DNA of 55,536 nucleotides from an uncultured Oscillibacter sp. (GTDB taxonomy: Bacteria > Bacillota > Clostridia > Oscillospirales > Oscillospiraceae). The stretch spans positions 1-55,536 of the forward strand of contig CATLJA010000004.1 of NCBI GenBank assembly GCA_949959305.1, given 5' to 3'. The translations under genes and the position numbers were made by a program. How positions within the stretch are numbered: position 1 is the first letter of the stretch; each line of letters opens with the position of its first letter. This document shows, piece after piece, positions 8,138-15,180 of the stretch. The notes under the pieces were generated by a model, which was given only the letters and a program-made list of their open reading frames with translations, ran no database searches and had not been told where the DNA came from.

Positions 8138-8779
8138 ACGGAAAACAGCAAACTGGAGCTGCTGCGCCAGGTAGCCGCCGGCATCGCCGCCCAATTCGGC
8201 GGCAGCTGCGAGGTCGCCATCCACGATCTCAGCCGGGACCCGGACCGCTCCATCGTCTTCATCGCCAACGGCCACGTCTCCGGGCGGAAGGTGGGGGACG
8301 GCGCGTCCAACGTGGTGATGGAGCAGCTCCGCACCCAGGATCCGGAGCCCAAGGACCACCTCTGCTACCTCACCAAGACCCCGGACGGGAAGATTTTGAA
8401 ATCCTCCACCGTCTACATCCGGGACCGGAAGGGAAAGGTCTCCGCCATCCTGGCCATCAACTACGACATCTCCCGCCTTATCCTGATGGAGGAGGCCCTC
8501 CGGGACCTGGTTTCCACCGGGGAGGAGGCCCCCTCCGAGCCGGAGCGGATTACCAATGTCAGCGATTTGCTGGACGAGCTGATCCAGCAGTCCGTGGCGT
8601 TGGTGGGCAAGCCCGCCGCCGTGATGAACAAGGAGGACAAGGTGAAGGCCATCCAGTTCCTCAGCCAGAACGGCGCGTTCCTCATCACCAAGTCCGGCGA
8701 CAAGGTAGCCAAGTACTTCGGCATTTCCAAGTACACCCTGTATTCCTACATTGACATGAATAAACAGGAGGGCAATTGA
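8138..8779 (+). CDS. YheO/PAS-type transcriptional regulator with apparent ACG start
   Basis: The frame runs 213 codons from ACG 8138 to TGA 8779. The translated N-terminus (ENSKLELLRQVAAGIAAQFG, then CEVAIHDLS) is the expected beginning of the YheO-like PAS domain. The C-terminus (about residues 165-210) carries the helix-turn-helix region GDKVAKYFGISKYTLYSYI. The first normal start codon in frame is GTG 8291, in the middle of the PAS domain, and an in-frame TGA at 8132 blocks extension. AAGGGGG ends 8 bases before the ACG, ideal spacing. Either ACG is used or an ATG has mutated (or been misread). It is divergent from ygeY and one base before the PLP gene, so it probably senses a substrate of this island. 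Confidence 0.75.
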   Translation, partial: TENSKLELLRQVAAGIAAQFGGSCEVAIHDLSRDPDRSIVFIANGHVSGRKVGDGASNVVMEQLRTQDPEPKDHLCYLTKTPDGKILKSSTVYIRDRKGKVSAILAINYDISRLILMEEALRDLVSTGEEAPSEPERITNVSDLLDELIQQSVALVGKPAAVMNKEDKVKAIQFLSQNGAFLITKSGDKVAKYFGISKYTLYSYIDMNKQEGN

Positions 8780-8780
8780 C

Positions 8781-10256
8781 ATGATCGATCTGACCATCAA
8801 CCGGCAGGGCCTGGAGCACAACCTGAAAAAAGCCCGGGAAAACAACATCCTCATTCCCACCATCGCCCAGATGCAAAACCCCGAACTCATCCCCGGCAAG
8901 GTCCGGGACAAGCTCCGGGACGTGGGCCTCTGGGACGTGAACCCCCTGAACCTGTTCCGGGTCACCTGGAAAAACGAGCCCAGGGAGTCCGGCGGCCTGT
9001 TCCAGGCCGTCCCCAACTACATCGAGCTCCCCCCGGAGCTCACCGGCGTGCCCTGCCGCATCGTCGCCATGGTGGGCAAGTGGTTCCCCACGGGCTGCCA
9101 TAAGGTGGGGGCCTCCTTCGGGTGCCTGGCCCCCCGGCTGGTGACGGGGCAGTTCGACGTGGACAGGCACAAGGCCGTCTGGCCCTCCACCGGCAACTAC
9201 TGCCGGGGCGGCGCCTTCAACTCCAAGCTGCTGGGGGCCCGGGGCGTGGCGATCCTCCCGGCGGAGATGAGCCAGGAGCGCTTTGACTGGCTCCACGAAA
9301 TCGGCGCGGAGGTCATCGCCACCCCCGGCTGCGAGTCCAACGTCAAGGAGATTTTCGACAAGACCAACGAGCTCAAGCTGGACCCCCAGTATATGATTTT
9401 CAACCAGTTTGAGGAGATGGGGAATCCCCTCTGGCACTACAACGTCACCGGAACCGCCCTGGCGGACGTGTTCGAGGCCGTCAAGCGCCCCGGGGACCGC
9501 TTCGCCGCGGCCGCCTTCACCTCCGGCTCCGCCGGAACCATGAGCGCCGGGGACCTGCTGAAAGAGCGCTATCCCCGCCTGAAGCTGGGCGTGGGCGAGG
9601 CCCTCCAGTGCCCCACGATTCTGAACAACGGCTTCGGCGGGCACCGGATCGAGGGCATCGGGGACAAGCACATTCCCTGGATTCACAACGTGAAGAACAC
9701 GGACATAGCCATCGCCATCGACGACGAGGACTCCCAGCGGCTCCTCCGCCTGTTCAACACCCCCGAGGGCCGGGACTACCTGCTGAACACCCTCAGGCTG
9801 GACCCCGCGCTGGTGGAGCGGCTGGCGTGGCTGGGCATCTCCGGCATCGCCAACGTGCTGTGCTGCATCAAGATGGCCAAGTACTACGAGTTCACGTCCC
9901 GGGACGTGGTGGGCACCGTCCTCACCGACTCCGCCGTCATGTACGGCAGCCGGATTCAGGAGCTGAACGACCAGTTCGGCGCGTACACCACGGAGGAGGC
10001 CCGGCTGGACCACCAGCTGCACATGCTGGGCCTCAAGACGGACAGCCTGCTGGAGCTGACCTACGCGGAGCGCAAGCGGGTCCACCACCTGAAATACTAC
10101 ACCTGGGTGGAGCAGCAGGGGAAGGACATGCAGGACCTGAACGCCCTGTGGTACGACACGGAGGGCACCTGGGACGCGGTCCACGCCCAGGCCAGGGACC
10201 TGGACGCGCTGATCGACGCCTTCAACGAGGAGAGCGGCGTGCTGAAGAACCTGTAA
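8781..10256 (+). CDS. Fold-type II PLP-dependent enzyme (lyase/beta-elimination type)
   Basis: 491 residues resembling the cysteine synthase / diaminopropionate ammonia-lyase superfamily. The likely Schiff-base lysine is in TGCHKVGASFG, the substrate-carboxylate loop is STGNYCRGGAF, and the glycine-rich phosphate loop is FTSGSAGTMSAGD. It is about 90 residues longer than YgeX (2,3-diaminopropionate ammonia-lyase), which is the PLP member of the related E. coli locus, so I do not name it ygeX. It starts one base after the regulator gene. Context suggests it removes ammonia from an amino or diamino acid produced in the ygeW-ygeY pathway; the substrate is unproven. Confidence 0.8.
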   Translation: MIDLTINRQGLEHNLKKARENNILIPTIAQMQNPELIPGKVRDKLRDVGLWDVNPLNLFRVTWKNEPRESGGLFQAVPNYIELPPELTGVPCRIVAMVGKWFPTGCHKVGASFGCLAPRLVTGQFDVDRHKAVWPSTGNYCRGGAFNSKLLGARGVAILPAEMSQERFDWLHEIGAEVIATPGCESNVKEIFDKTNELKLDPQYMIFNQFEEMGNPLWHYNVTGTALADVFEAVKRPGDRFAAAAFTSGSAGTMSAGDLLKERYPRLKLGVGEALQCPTILNNGFGGHRIEGIGDKHIPWIHNVKNTDIAIAIDDEDSQRLLRLFNTPEGRDYLLNTLRLDPALVERLAWLGISGIANVLCCIKMAKYYEFTSRDVVGTVLTDSAVMYGSRIQELNDQFGAYTTEEARLDHQLHMLGLKTDSLLELTYAERKRVHHLKYYTWVEQQGKDMQDLNALWYDTEGTWDAVHAQARDLDALIDAFNEESGVLKNL

Positions 10257-10281
10257 GCGATATTTGAAAGGAGGCCCGCAC

Positions 10282-10428
10282 ATGGGACCGACGGACAAGC
10301 AATTCAACGGATTCCTGCGCATGGTCATTCGGGACCTGAAAGAGGCCATCGCGGAAGAAGACCCGGCGAAGAAGCAGGCGCAGCTGGAGGCGCTCCTCCA
10401 CGACCTGCAAACCACCCTGGAAGATTGA
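10282..10428 (+). CDS. Small hypothetical protein (48 aa)
   Basis: A 48-codon ORF with a strong AAAGGAGG site 8 bases before the ATG, 25 bases after the PLP enzyme and before the terminator, so it ends that operon. The product is charged and predicted helical (ends AQLEALLHDLQTTLED). No family recognised. Confidence 0.65.
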   Translation: MGPTDKQFNGFLRMVIRDLKEAIAEEDPAKKQAQLEALLHDLQTTLED

Positions 10429-10434
10429 TACGGA

Positions 10435-10467
10435 AAAAGGCGGAGCCGCTTGGCTCCGCCTCTTTTT
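10435..10467. terminator. Bidirectional terminator
   Basis: GGCGGAGCC-gctt-GGCTCCGCC with an A-run upstream and TCTTTTT downstream. It lies between the 48-aa gene and the convergent 101-aa gene. Confidence 0.85.
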
Positions 10468-10772
10468 CACTCCTCCGCCCTGTCCGCGTTCTTCTCCCAT
10501 TCACCGGCCATGGCGTCTATTCTCTCGTCTTCCTCCCGCTCCGCCAGCTCCCTCTCGGCCTCCGTTTCTTCCGTCAGGATGCGAAGGAATATTTCGGCGT
10601 TCTCCCTGCTGGTCACTTCCCCTTTGTTCTCCGCAATGTACAGCTCCTCCGCCCAGCGCCGCCCTTCCTCCAGCACCTGCTTAGCCAAGCCGAAATTCAT
10701 TTCATTTATCAGCGAAACCGCTTCCGTCACGGAATTGACAAGGCGAAGGTAACTGCGTGGATGTTTTCCCAT
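10467..10772 (-). CDS. Hypothetical protein (101 aa), charged, helical
   Basis: Starts at ATG 10772 (MGKHPRSYLRLVNS) with GAGGTGA upstream; a GTG nine bases earlier is the only alternative. The C-terminal half is dense in Glu/Arg (TEETEAERELAEREEDERID) and likely a long helix. No recognised domain. It has its own promoter, divergent from the small DNA-binding-type protein at 10916. Confidence 0.65.
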   Translation of the reverse strand: MGKHPRSYLRLVNSVTEAVSLINEMNFGLAKQVLEEGRRWAEELYIAENKGEVTSRENAEIFLRILTEETEAERELAEREEDERIDAMAGEWEKNADRAEE

Positions 10773-10790
10773 TTTTATCACCTCAGCCCT

Positions 10791-10819
10791 ATAATACTAT
10801 ATATTTCTTCCAATTGCAA
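10791..10819 (-). promoter_or_regulatory. Sigma-A promoter of the 101-aa hypothetical gene
   Basis: TTGCAA (10819-10814), 17-base spacer, TATTAT (10796-10791) on the minus strand. The -35 is embedded in an ATTGCAAT palindrome that recurs upstream. Confidence 0.7.
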
Positions 10820-10897
10820 TAATTTTTATTGCAATTTACAACGCATATTTATTGCATGTATCCACAATACAATTGTGTTGCAAGTTGTCATGCAAAT
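10813..10897. repeat. Cluster of TTGCAA-type motifs and a CACAAT-N3-ATTGTG dyad (operator candidate)
   Basis: ATTGCAAT occurs at 10813 and 10828, with variants at 10851 (ATTGCATG), 10877 (GTTGCAAG) and 10890 (ATGCAAAT). A perfect dyad CACAAT-ACA-ATTGTG spans 10863-10877. The stretch is AT-rich in a GC-rich genome and separates divergent genes, one encoding a putative ribbon-helix-helix protein. Confidence 0.5.
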
Positions 10898-10915
10898 TGT
10901 ATTGCGGGGTGTATT

Positions 10916-11101
10916 ATGAAAAAGTTTAAAATTCCCAAGGTTCCCGTTTCCTCCACCAAATCCATCCGCTTCCCCAACGAGGTCATCCAGCAGGTGGAAG
11001 ACGCAATCCGGGGCAAGGACTGCACCTTCACCGCCTTTGTGGTGGAGGCGGTCCGGGTGGCCCTGGCGAACCTGGCGGAGGACGGGGAGGACGAGGCGTA
11101 A
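10916..11101 (+). CDS. Small ribbon-helix-helix-like protein (61 aa)
   Basis: 61 residues from ATG 10916. The core TKSIRFPNEVIQQVEDAI followed by FTAFVVEAVRVALANL has the strand-helix-helix spacing of MetJ/Arc-type DNA-binding proteins, with a short basic N-terminus. It probably acts as a dimeric repressor. The upstream motif cluster would suit autoregulation. No toxin gene follows (a terminator comes directly after), so it is not an obvious antitoxin. Confidence 0.65.
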   Translation: MKKFKIPKVPVSSTKSIRFPNEVIQQVEDAIRGKDCTFTAFVVEAVRVALANLAEDGEDEA

Positions 11102-11106
11102 AAAGA

Positions 11107-11138
11107 GCGGGAGGGGGCATCCCCTTCCCGCCCTTTTT
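11107..11138. terminator. Bidirectional terminator
   Basis: GCGGGAGGGG-gcat-CCCCTTCCCGC with one bulge, A-run before and TTTTTT after. It lies between convergent genes. Confidence 0.8.
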
Positions 11139-11145
11139 TCTCATT

Positions 11146-11766
11146 TCAGGCAAACAGCGCCTCGAAGCTCTCCACGGCGGCTCCGGCGGCGTCGCCCACC
11201 GCCAGCATGACATAGTTCCCGCTGCTGACGATTTGGGACAGGTTCTTCCATCCCTCAATGGACGCGGGATACCAGGCTCCGCCGGGGTTCGCGTCGTCGC
11301 CCACCTGGTAGTCAATCCGGGCCTGGAAAATCTCCTTCACCTTTTCCACGTCCCCGGCGTTCTCCACCTCCACCAGGGCGATTTCGCCCACGGCGGCGGA
11401 GATGGCGGCGGTGTAGACCCCGCACTGCTTCATGGAGATCTCCGACAGGCCGGGGTAATAGGCGTCCAGCATCTCCTGCATGGTCTCGTCCTCCGTCAGG
11501 CTCATGAGGGCGGGCCACTCCTCCCCCTCCGTCAAAGAGGCGTAAAAGGCGGCGAGGTCGATTTCCTTTTGGCCCTCTTCCGGCGCGCCGGGCGCGGCGG
11601 AATCTTCCCCGCCGTCCCCGGCGGGATTGGACTCCCCGCCCTCGGGGGCGTTCACTTCGGGGGAACCGTCCGCGCCGTCCTGGGCGGGAGCGTCCTTGCC
11701 GCCGCAGGCGGCCAGGGAGAGGGCGAGGGCCAGCGCCAGAACCAGCGCGAAAAGCTTCTTTTTCAT
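11146..11766 (-). CDS. DUF4358-type lipoprotein
   Basis: 206 residues from ATG 11766 (AGGAG 7 bases upstream). A lipoprotein signal peptide ends in the lipobox LAAC. An acidic, low-complexity linker rich in Gly/Ala/Pro/Glu (about residues 25-70) follows, then a C-terminal domain of about 130 residues that I recognise as DUF4358-like (EGEEWPALMSLTEDETMQ, AAISAAVGEIALVEV, KVKEIFQARIDYQ). Members are extracytoplasmic lipoproteins of Firmicutes with unknown role. It follows the ATP-grasp gene but a terminator separates them. Confidence 0.75.
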   Translation of the reverse strand: MKKKLFALVLALALALSLAACGGKDAPAQDGADGSPEVNAPEGGESNPAGDGGEDSAAPGAPEEGQKEIDLAAFYASLTEGEEWPALMSLTEDETMQEMLDAYYPGLSEISMKQCGVYTAAISAAVGEIALVEVENAGDVEKVKEIFQARIDYQVGDDANPGGAWYPASIEGWKNLSQIVSSGNYVMLAVGDAAGAAVESFEALFA

Positions 11767-11861
11767 GTACATTCTCCTTGTGTTGAAATGGTCTTGTGGA
11801 CTGCTTCCGATGGTTGGACGGAAGGGCGGCGAAAAAGGTTCCCGGTCCCGCGAAAAAATAT

Positions 11862-11889
11862 AAAAAAAGAGGCGGCCCGCCGCCGCCTC
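11862..11889 (-). terminator. Terminator of the ATP-grasp gene
   Basis: On the minus strand GAGGCGGC-ggcgg-GCCGCCTC followed by TTTTTTTATATTTTTT. Confidence 0.8.
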
Positions 11890-11906
11890 CCGCCTGTCCG
11901 CCGGGC

Positions 11907-13106
11907 TCATCCCTCCTCCCGGAGCCGGAAGGCCGCCCGGACGAACAGGTCCACCTCCTCCATTTCGTCAAAGCAGGCGATGGCCACCTGATTCCCCATG
12001 GTCCCCGCCAGCGCGTCGGGCATGCGGGTGAAGAGCCGGGCCCGGCCGCCGCACCGGGCCTCCAGCTGGCCCAGGGAGATATCGTACCGGACCCCGTCCC
12101 GCCGCCCGGCGTAGACGCAGTAGCTCCGGGGGCCAATATAGCTGTGGCGCGGCTCGTCATAGGCCACCATGTCCGCCCAAATCTGGTACACGTCCGCGCT
12201 CTGGCTGAAATTCAGCATATCCGGCGTATAGCCCCCGGCGGGGCGCATGTTGACCTCCAGGGCCGCCAGGTCCCCCGCTTCTCCCAGGCCCGGCTTGGCC
12301 TCCGTCAGGCGGAAGAACTCCAGGTGGAAGAACCGGCTGGCCGCGCCGAAGGCGTTCAGCACGGCACGGCCCGCCGCCTCCACGTCGGCGGGGACCTCCT
12401 TTTCCACATAGTAGTAGGTGGGCACGTGCTTGTTCACCATATCCATGATGGAATTCCGGGTGACGTGGCTGGCGGCAAAGAGCACCTCTCCCTTGGAATT
12501 GCAGACGCCGTCATAGGTGACCACGGAGCCGGAGACGTATTCCTCCAGGAGATAGGGCCCCTCCGGCGGGTCCCGGAAGAAACGGCGCAGGTCCTCCTCG
12601 CTCTCCAGCTTCCAGGTGGCCACGGCCCCCACGCCGCTGTCGGGCTTGGCGACGATGGGGTATCCCGCCTCCCGGGCGAAGGCCAGCCCCGCCTCCAAAT
12701 CCGCCGCCGGGGCGCAGCGGGCGCAGGGTATCCCAGCCTTCCTGTAGTATTCCTTCATGGCCAGCTTGCTCTTGTACTTCCTGATTTCATGGGCCTTGGG
12801 CCCGGTGGTGATGTTGAAGTCCGTCCGCAGCCGGGCGTCCAGCTCCAGCCAGTACTCGTTGTTGCTCTCCACCCAGTCGATTTTTCCGTATCGCCCGGTA
12901 AAGTGCCCCAGGGCCCGGAGGGCCTGGTCATAGTCCTCCAGGCTGTCCACCCGGTAGTATTCCGTCAGCGCCCATTTCAGCTCCGGGTGGAGGAAGTCGT
13001 AGGGCGCGTCTCCCACGCCCAGGACGTTGACGCCGTTTTCCCGGAGGCGGACGCAGAACCGGCGGTAAGCTTCCGGGAAGTTGGGGGAGATAAAGACGAA
13101 ATTCAT
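11907..13106 (-). CDS. ATP-grasp domain ligase of unknown substrate
   Basis: 399 residues. The N-terminal Rossmann-like part (MNFVFISPNFPEAYRRFCV) precedes an ATP-grasp core: YPIVAKPDSGVGA (ATP-binding Lys and Gly-rich loop), YLLEEYVSGSVVTYDG and the metal-binding LAALEVNMRPAGGYT. Such enzymes join a carboxylate to an amine or thiol via an acyl phosphate. The substrate cannot be told from sequence. AAGGAGGG precedes ATG 13106. It is a single-gene unit with its own promoter and terminator. Confidence 0.82.
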   Translation of the reverse strand: MNFVFISPNFPEAYRRFCVRLRENGVNVLGVGDAPYDFLHPELKWALTEYYRVDSLEDYDQALRALGHFTGRYGKIDWVESNNEYWLELDARLRTDFNITTGPKAHEIRKYKSKLAMKEYYRKAGIPCARCAPAADLEAGLAFAREAGYPIVAKPDSGVGAVATWKLESEEDLRRFFRDPPEGPYLLEEYVSGSVVTYDGVCNSKGEVLFAASHVTRNSIMDMVNKHVPTYYYVEKEVPADVEAAGRAVLNAFGAASRFFHLEFFRLTEAKPGLGEAGDLAALEVNMRPAGGYTPDMLNFSQSADVYQIWADMVAYDEPRHSYIGPRSYCVYAGRRDGVRYDISLGQLEARCGGRARLFTRMPDALAGTMGNQVAIACFDEMEEVDLFVRAAFRLREEG

Positions 13107-13154
13107 GGCAGGCCCTCCTTTGCGGCGGCGGTTTCACGGTTTTTTACGCTTTAA

Positions 13155-13183
13155 AGTATAGCACCCCCGCGGAAAAAACGCAA
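13155..13183 (-). promoter_or_regulatory. Sigma-A promoter of the ATP-grasp gene
   Basis: TTGCGT (13183-13178), 17-base spacer, TATACT (13160-13155) on the minus strand. Confidence 0.75.
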
Positions 13184-13195
13184 GGGAAACCGCGC

Positions 13196-13226
13196 AGGAC
13201 CGGGAAGGCGCGGCCTCCCCGGTCCT
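13196..13226 (-). terminator. Possible terminator after the PEBP gene
   Basis: AGGACCGGG/CCCGGTCCT stem with an inner AGG/CCT pairing just past the PEBP stop. The U-tract on the minus strand is poor, so termination may be weak. Confidence 0.4.
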
Positions 13227-13234
13227 TGTGCATG

Positions 13235-13696
13235 TTATCCGAATTCCGCCGTCAGGCTGCCCTTTTGCAGAATGTGCCCCTCCGCCGCCTTGAGGAAGTG
13301 CTTCTTCCTGGCGTTGGAGCTCAGGCCCAGCGCGCAGTCCAGGGAATAGACCGTCAGGCGGTAGCGGTGGCGGGCCCAAATGGGGGGCTTGGGCCCCGCA
13401 TAGCGGTGCACGCCGTAGGCGATGCCCTGGGCCGCCCCGCACTCCAGCCGCTCGTACTTGGGAATGCCGCCGGGGATGACCGGCCGGGCGGGGAAGTTCC
13501 ACATCACCCAGTGGGTGAAGCCCTTCATGGGGTGGGACATGTCCTCCAGCGTGACGGCCAGGGTTCTGGCCCTGGGGGACAGGTTCTCCAGAATGATTTC
13601 CGGGGAGAGGTCCTTCCCCCGTCCGGTGTTGTCCCGGGGGAAGCGCCCGCCGTCCTCCAGGCCGGGACAGCGAAAGTGAAGAATCTCGATTTCCAT
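13235..13696 (-). CDS. YbhB/YbcL-family (PEBP) protein
   Basis: 153 residues of the phosphatidylethanolamine-binding/Raf-kinase-inhibitor-like family. It shows DLSPEIILENL, TLAVTLEDMSHP, FTHWVMWNFPA and the pocket region YGVHRYAGPKPP. Bacterial members have a conserved anion-binding pocket but no agreed function. It lies 20 bases after the NCS2 permease gene in the same direction and probably shares its transcript. Confidence 0.85.
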   Translation of the reverse strand: MEIEILHFRCPGLEDGGRFPRDNTGRGKDLSPEIILENLSPRARTLAVTLEDMSHPMKGFTHWVMWNFPARPVIPGGIPKYERLECGAAQGIAYGVHRYAGPKPPIWARHRYRLTVYSLDCALGLSSNARKKHFLKAAEGHILQKGSLTAEFG

Positions 13697-13716
13697 GGCA
13701 CCCTACGCTCTTTCTC

Positions 13717-15072
13717 TCAGTGTTTTTCCTTCGGCAGAATCAGGTTCAGCAGCACCGCCATCAGCGTGGCGATAACCACCGGGGACTTGCCGAAAATCAT
13801 GGTAAAGCCGTCGGGGAACTGGCTGAGGGCCCCGCCGGCCTGGCTGACGCCCACGCCCAGGGCGGCGGACAGGCCCACGATGGTGGTGTTTCGGGCCGTC
13901 AGGTCCTGGGAGGCGATAAGCTTCATGCCGGTCATGGCGATGGTGGAGAAAACGGTGATGGTGGCCCCGCCCAGCACGCACTGCGGAATCGTGGTCAGCA
14001 CCGCCGCGAACTTCGGGGACAGGCCCGCCAGCAGGAGGAAGCCCCCCGTCATGACGAAGACGACGCGGTTCACCACCTTGTTGGTGGTGACGATGCCCAC
14101 GTTCTGGGAGTAGGTGGCCGTGGGCAGGCCGCCGAAGAAGGCCGTCAGGATGTTGCTGGCGCCGTAGGCAATGATGCCGCCCTGAAGCTCCTGGTCCGTG
14201 GGGTCCCGGTCCAGGCCGCCCACAGTGGTGGCGGTGAAATCGCCGATGGCCTGAATGGAGTTGATGGCGAACAGCAGCCCGATGGCCACGCAGGAGGGCG
14301 GGTCGAAGGTGACGCCGAAGTGCATCACCCGGGGCAGGGAGAACCAGGCGGCGGAGCCCACCTCGGCGAAGGAGACCATGCCGAACAGCATGGAAATCAC
14401 ATAGCCGCAGAGCATGCCAATGAGGATGGAGGCCAGCTTGCAGATGCCCTTGCCGTGGTTGTTCAGCAGCATGACGGCCGCCAGGGTCAGCGCGGCGACC
14501 AGCCAGTTCTGCCAGGAGCCGTAGACCAGGGCCTCGGTCTGGCGCTTCGTTTCCACCACCAGCTCGTATGTATTGGCGGTTCCGCCCGCCATGTAGTTGA
14601 TGGCCGTGGGATAGAGGGACAATCCGATGGTGAAGACCACCGTGCCGGTAATCACCGGCGGGAACAGCAGGCGGATTTTCTTTACGAACACGCCCACGAT
14701 AACCGCCACGATTCCGCCCACAATCATGGCCCCGGCGATGGCTCCCACGCCGCCCCCGGTGGAGGCGATGGCCTGCATGCTGGGAACGTAGGCGAAGCTG
14801 ACGCCCATGATTACCGGCAGGCCGGAGCCGAAGTACTTGTTTGCCGGGTAGAGCTGGATAATGGTGCACAGGGCGGACATGACCAGGGATGCCTGAATCA
14901 GCAGCACCCGGTCCGTCTGGCTGAGGCCGATGGCCCCGGCGATGATGATGGGCGGCGTGACGCAGCCCACAATCATGGCGACAAGGTGCTGGAGGGACAG
15001 GGAGACGGCGGAGCCCAGGGGAGGGACGCCTCGGATTTGGAACAGCGTCTGCTGGCCGGAGGGGCTTGTCAT
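13717..15072 (-). CDS. NCS2-family nucleobase permease (uracil/xanthine/urate type)
   Basis: 451 residues with about 12-14 membrane segments. The family signature region reads SQNVGIVTTNKVVNR, matching Q-N-x-G but with Asn where the consensus has Thr before the basic residue; the second signature area is NSIQAIGDFTATT. NCS2 carriers are proton- or sodium-coupled importers of xanthine, urate, uracil or hypoxanthine; motif reading does not decide which. The nearby ygeW-ygeY island and the nucleoside importer make a purine base more likely. GGAGA lies before ATG 15072. Followed by the PEBP gene. Confidence 0.88.
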   Translation of the reverse strand: MTSPSGQQTLFQIRGVPPLGSAVSLSLQHLVAMIVGCVTPPIIIAGAIGLSQTDRVLLIQASLVMSALCTIIQLYPANKYFGSGLPVIMGVSFAYVPSMQAIASTGGGVGAIAGAMIVGGIVAVIVGVFVKKIRLLFPPVITGTVVFTIGLSLYPTAINYMAGGTANTYELVVETKRQTEALVYGSWQNWLVAALTLAAVMLLNNHGKGICKLASILIGMLCGYVISMLFGMVSFAEVGSAAWFSLPRVMHFGVTFDPPSCVAIGLLFAINSIQAIGDFTATTVGGLDRDPTDQELQGGIIAYGASNILTAFFGGLPTATYSQNVGIVTTNKVVNRVVFVMTGGFLLLAGLSPKFAAVLTTIPQCVLGGATITVFSTIAMTGMKLIASQDLTARNTTIVGLSAALGVGVSQAGGALSQFPDGFTMIFGKSPVVIATLMAVLLNLILPKEKH

Positions 15073-15122
15073 GGCGGGGGTTCTCCTTCCTGTTTCTTCA
15101 TTCTGTCTTTCTGCCGGCGGCC

Positions 15123-15140
15123 AAAAAGGTCCACCTTTTT
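15123..15140 (-). promoter_or_regulatory. Short hairpin at the 5' end of the NCS2 permease mRNA
   Basis: AAAAAGGT-gg-ACCUUUUU forms an 8-bp stem within about 20 bases of the predicted transcription start. It may stabilise the 5' end. It does not match the purine riboswitch. Confidence 0.4.
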
Positions 15141-15141
15141 C

Positions 15142-15170
15142 AGTGTACAGGACGGGGCGCGGGATGTCAA
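15142..15170 (-). promoter_or_regulatory. Sigma-A promoter of the NCS2 permease gene
   Basis: TTGACA (15170-15165), 17-base spacer, TACACT (15147-15142) on the minus strand. It immediately abuts the end of the GerMN gene. Confidence 0.8.
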
Positions 15171-15180
15171 GGTCAAAACT

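Noticed and set aside
8131-8754. ATG at 8131 as the start of the regulator
   Set aside because: That frame yields a shadow product unrelated to the PAS family, and the ATG touches the ribosome site. Reaching the real frame would need a +1 shift with no obvious slippery site.
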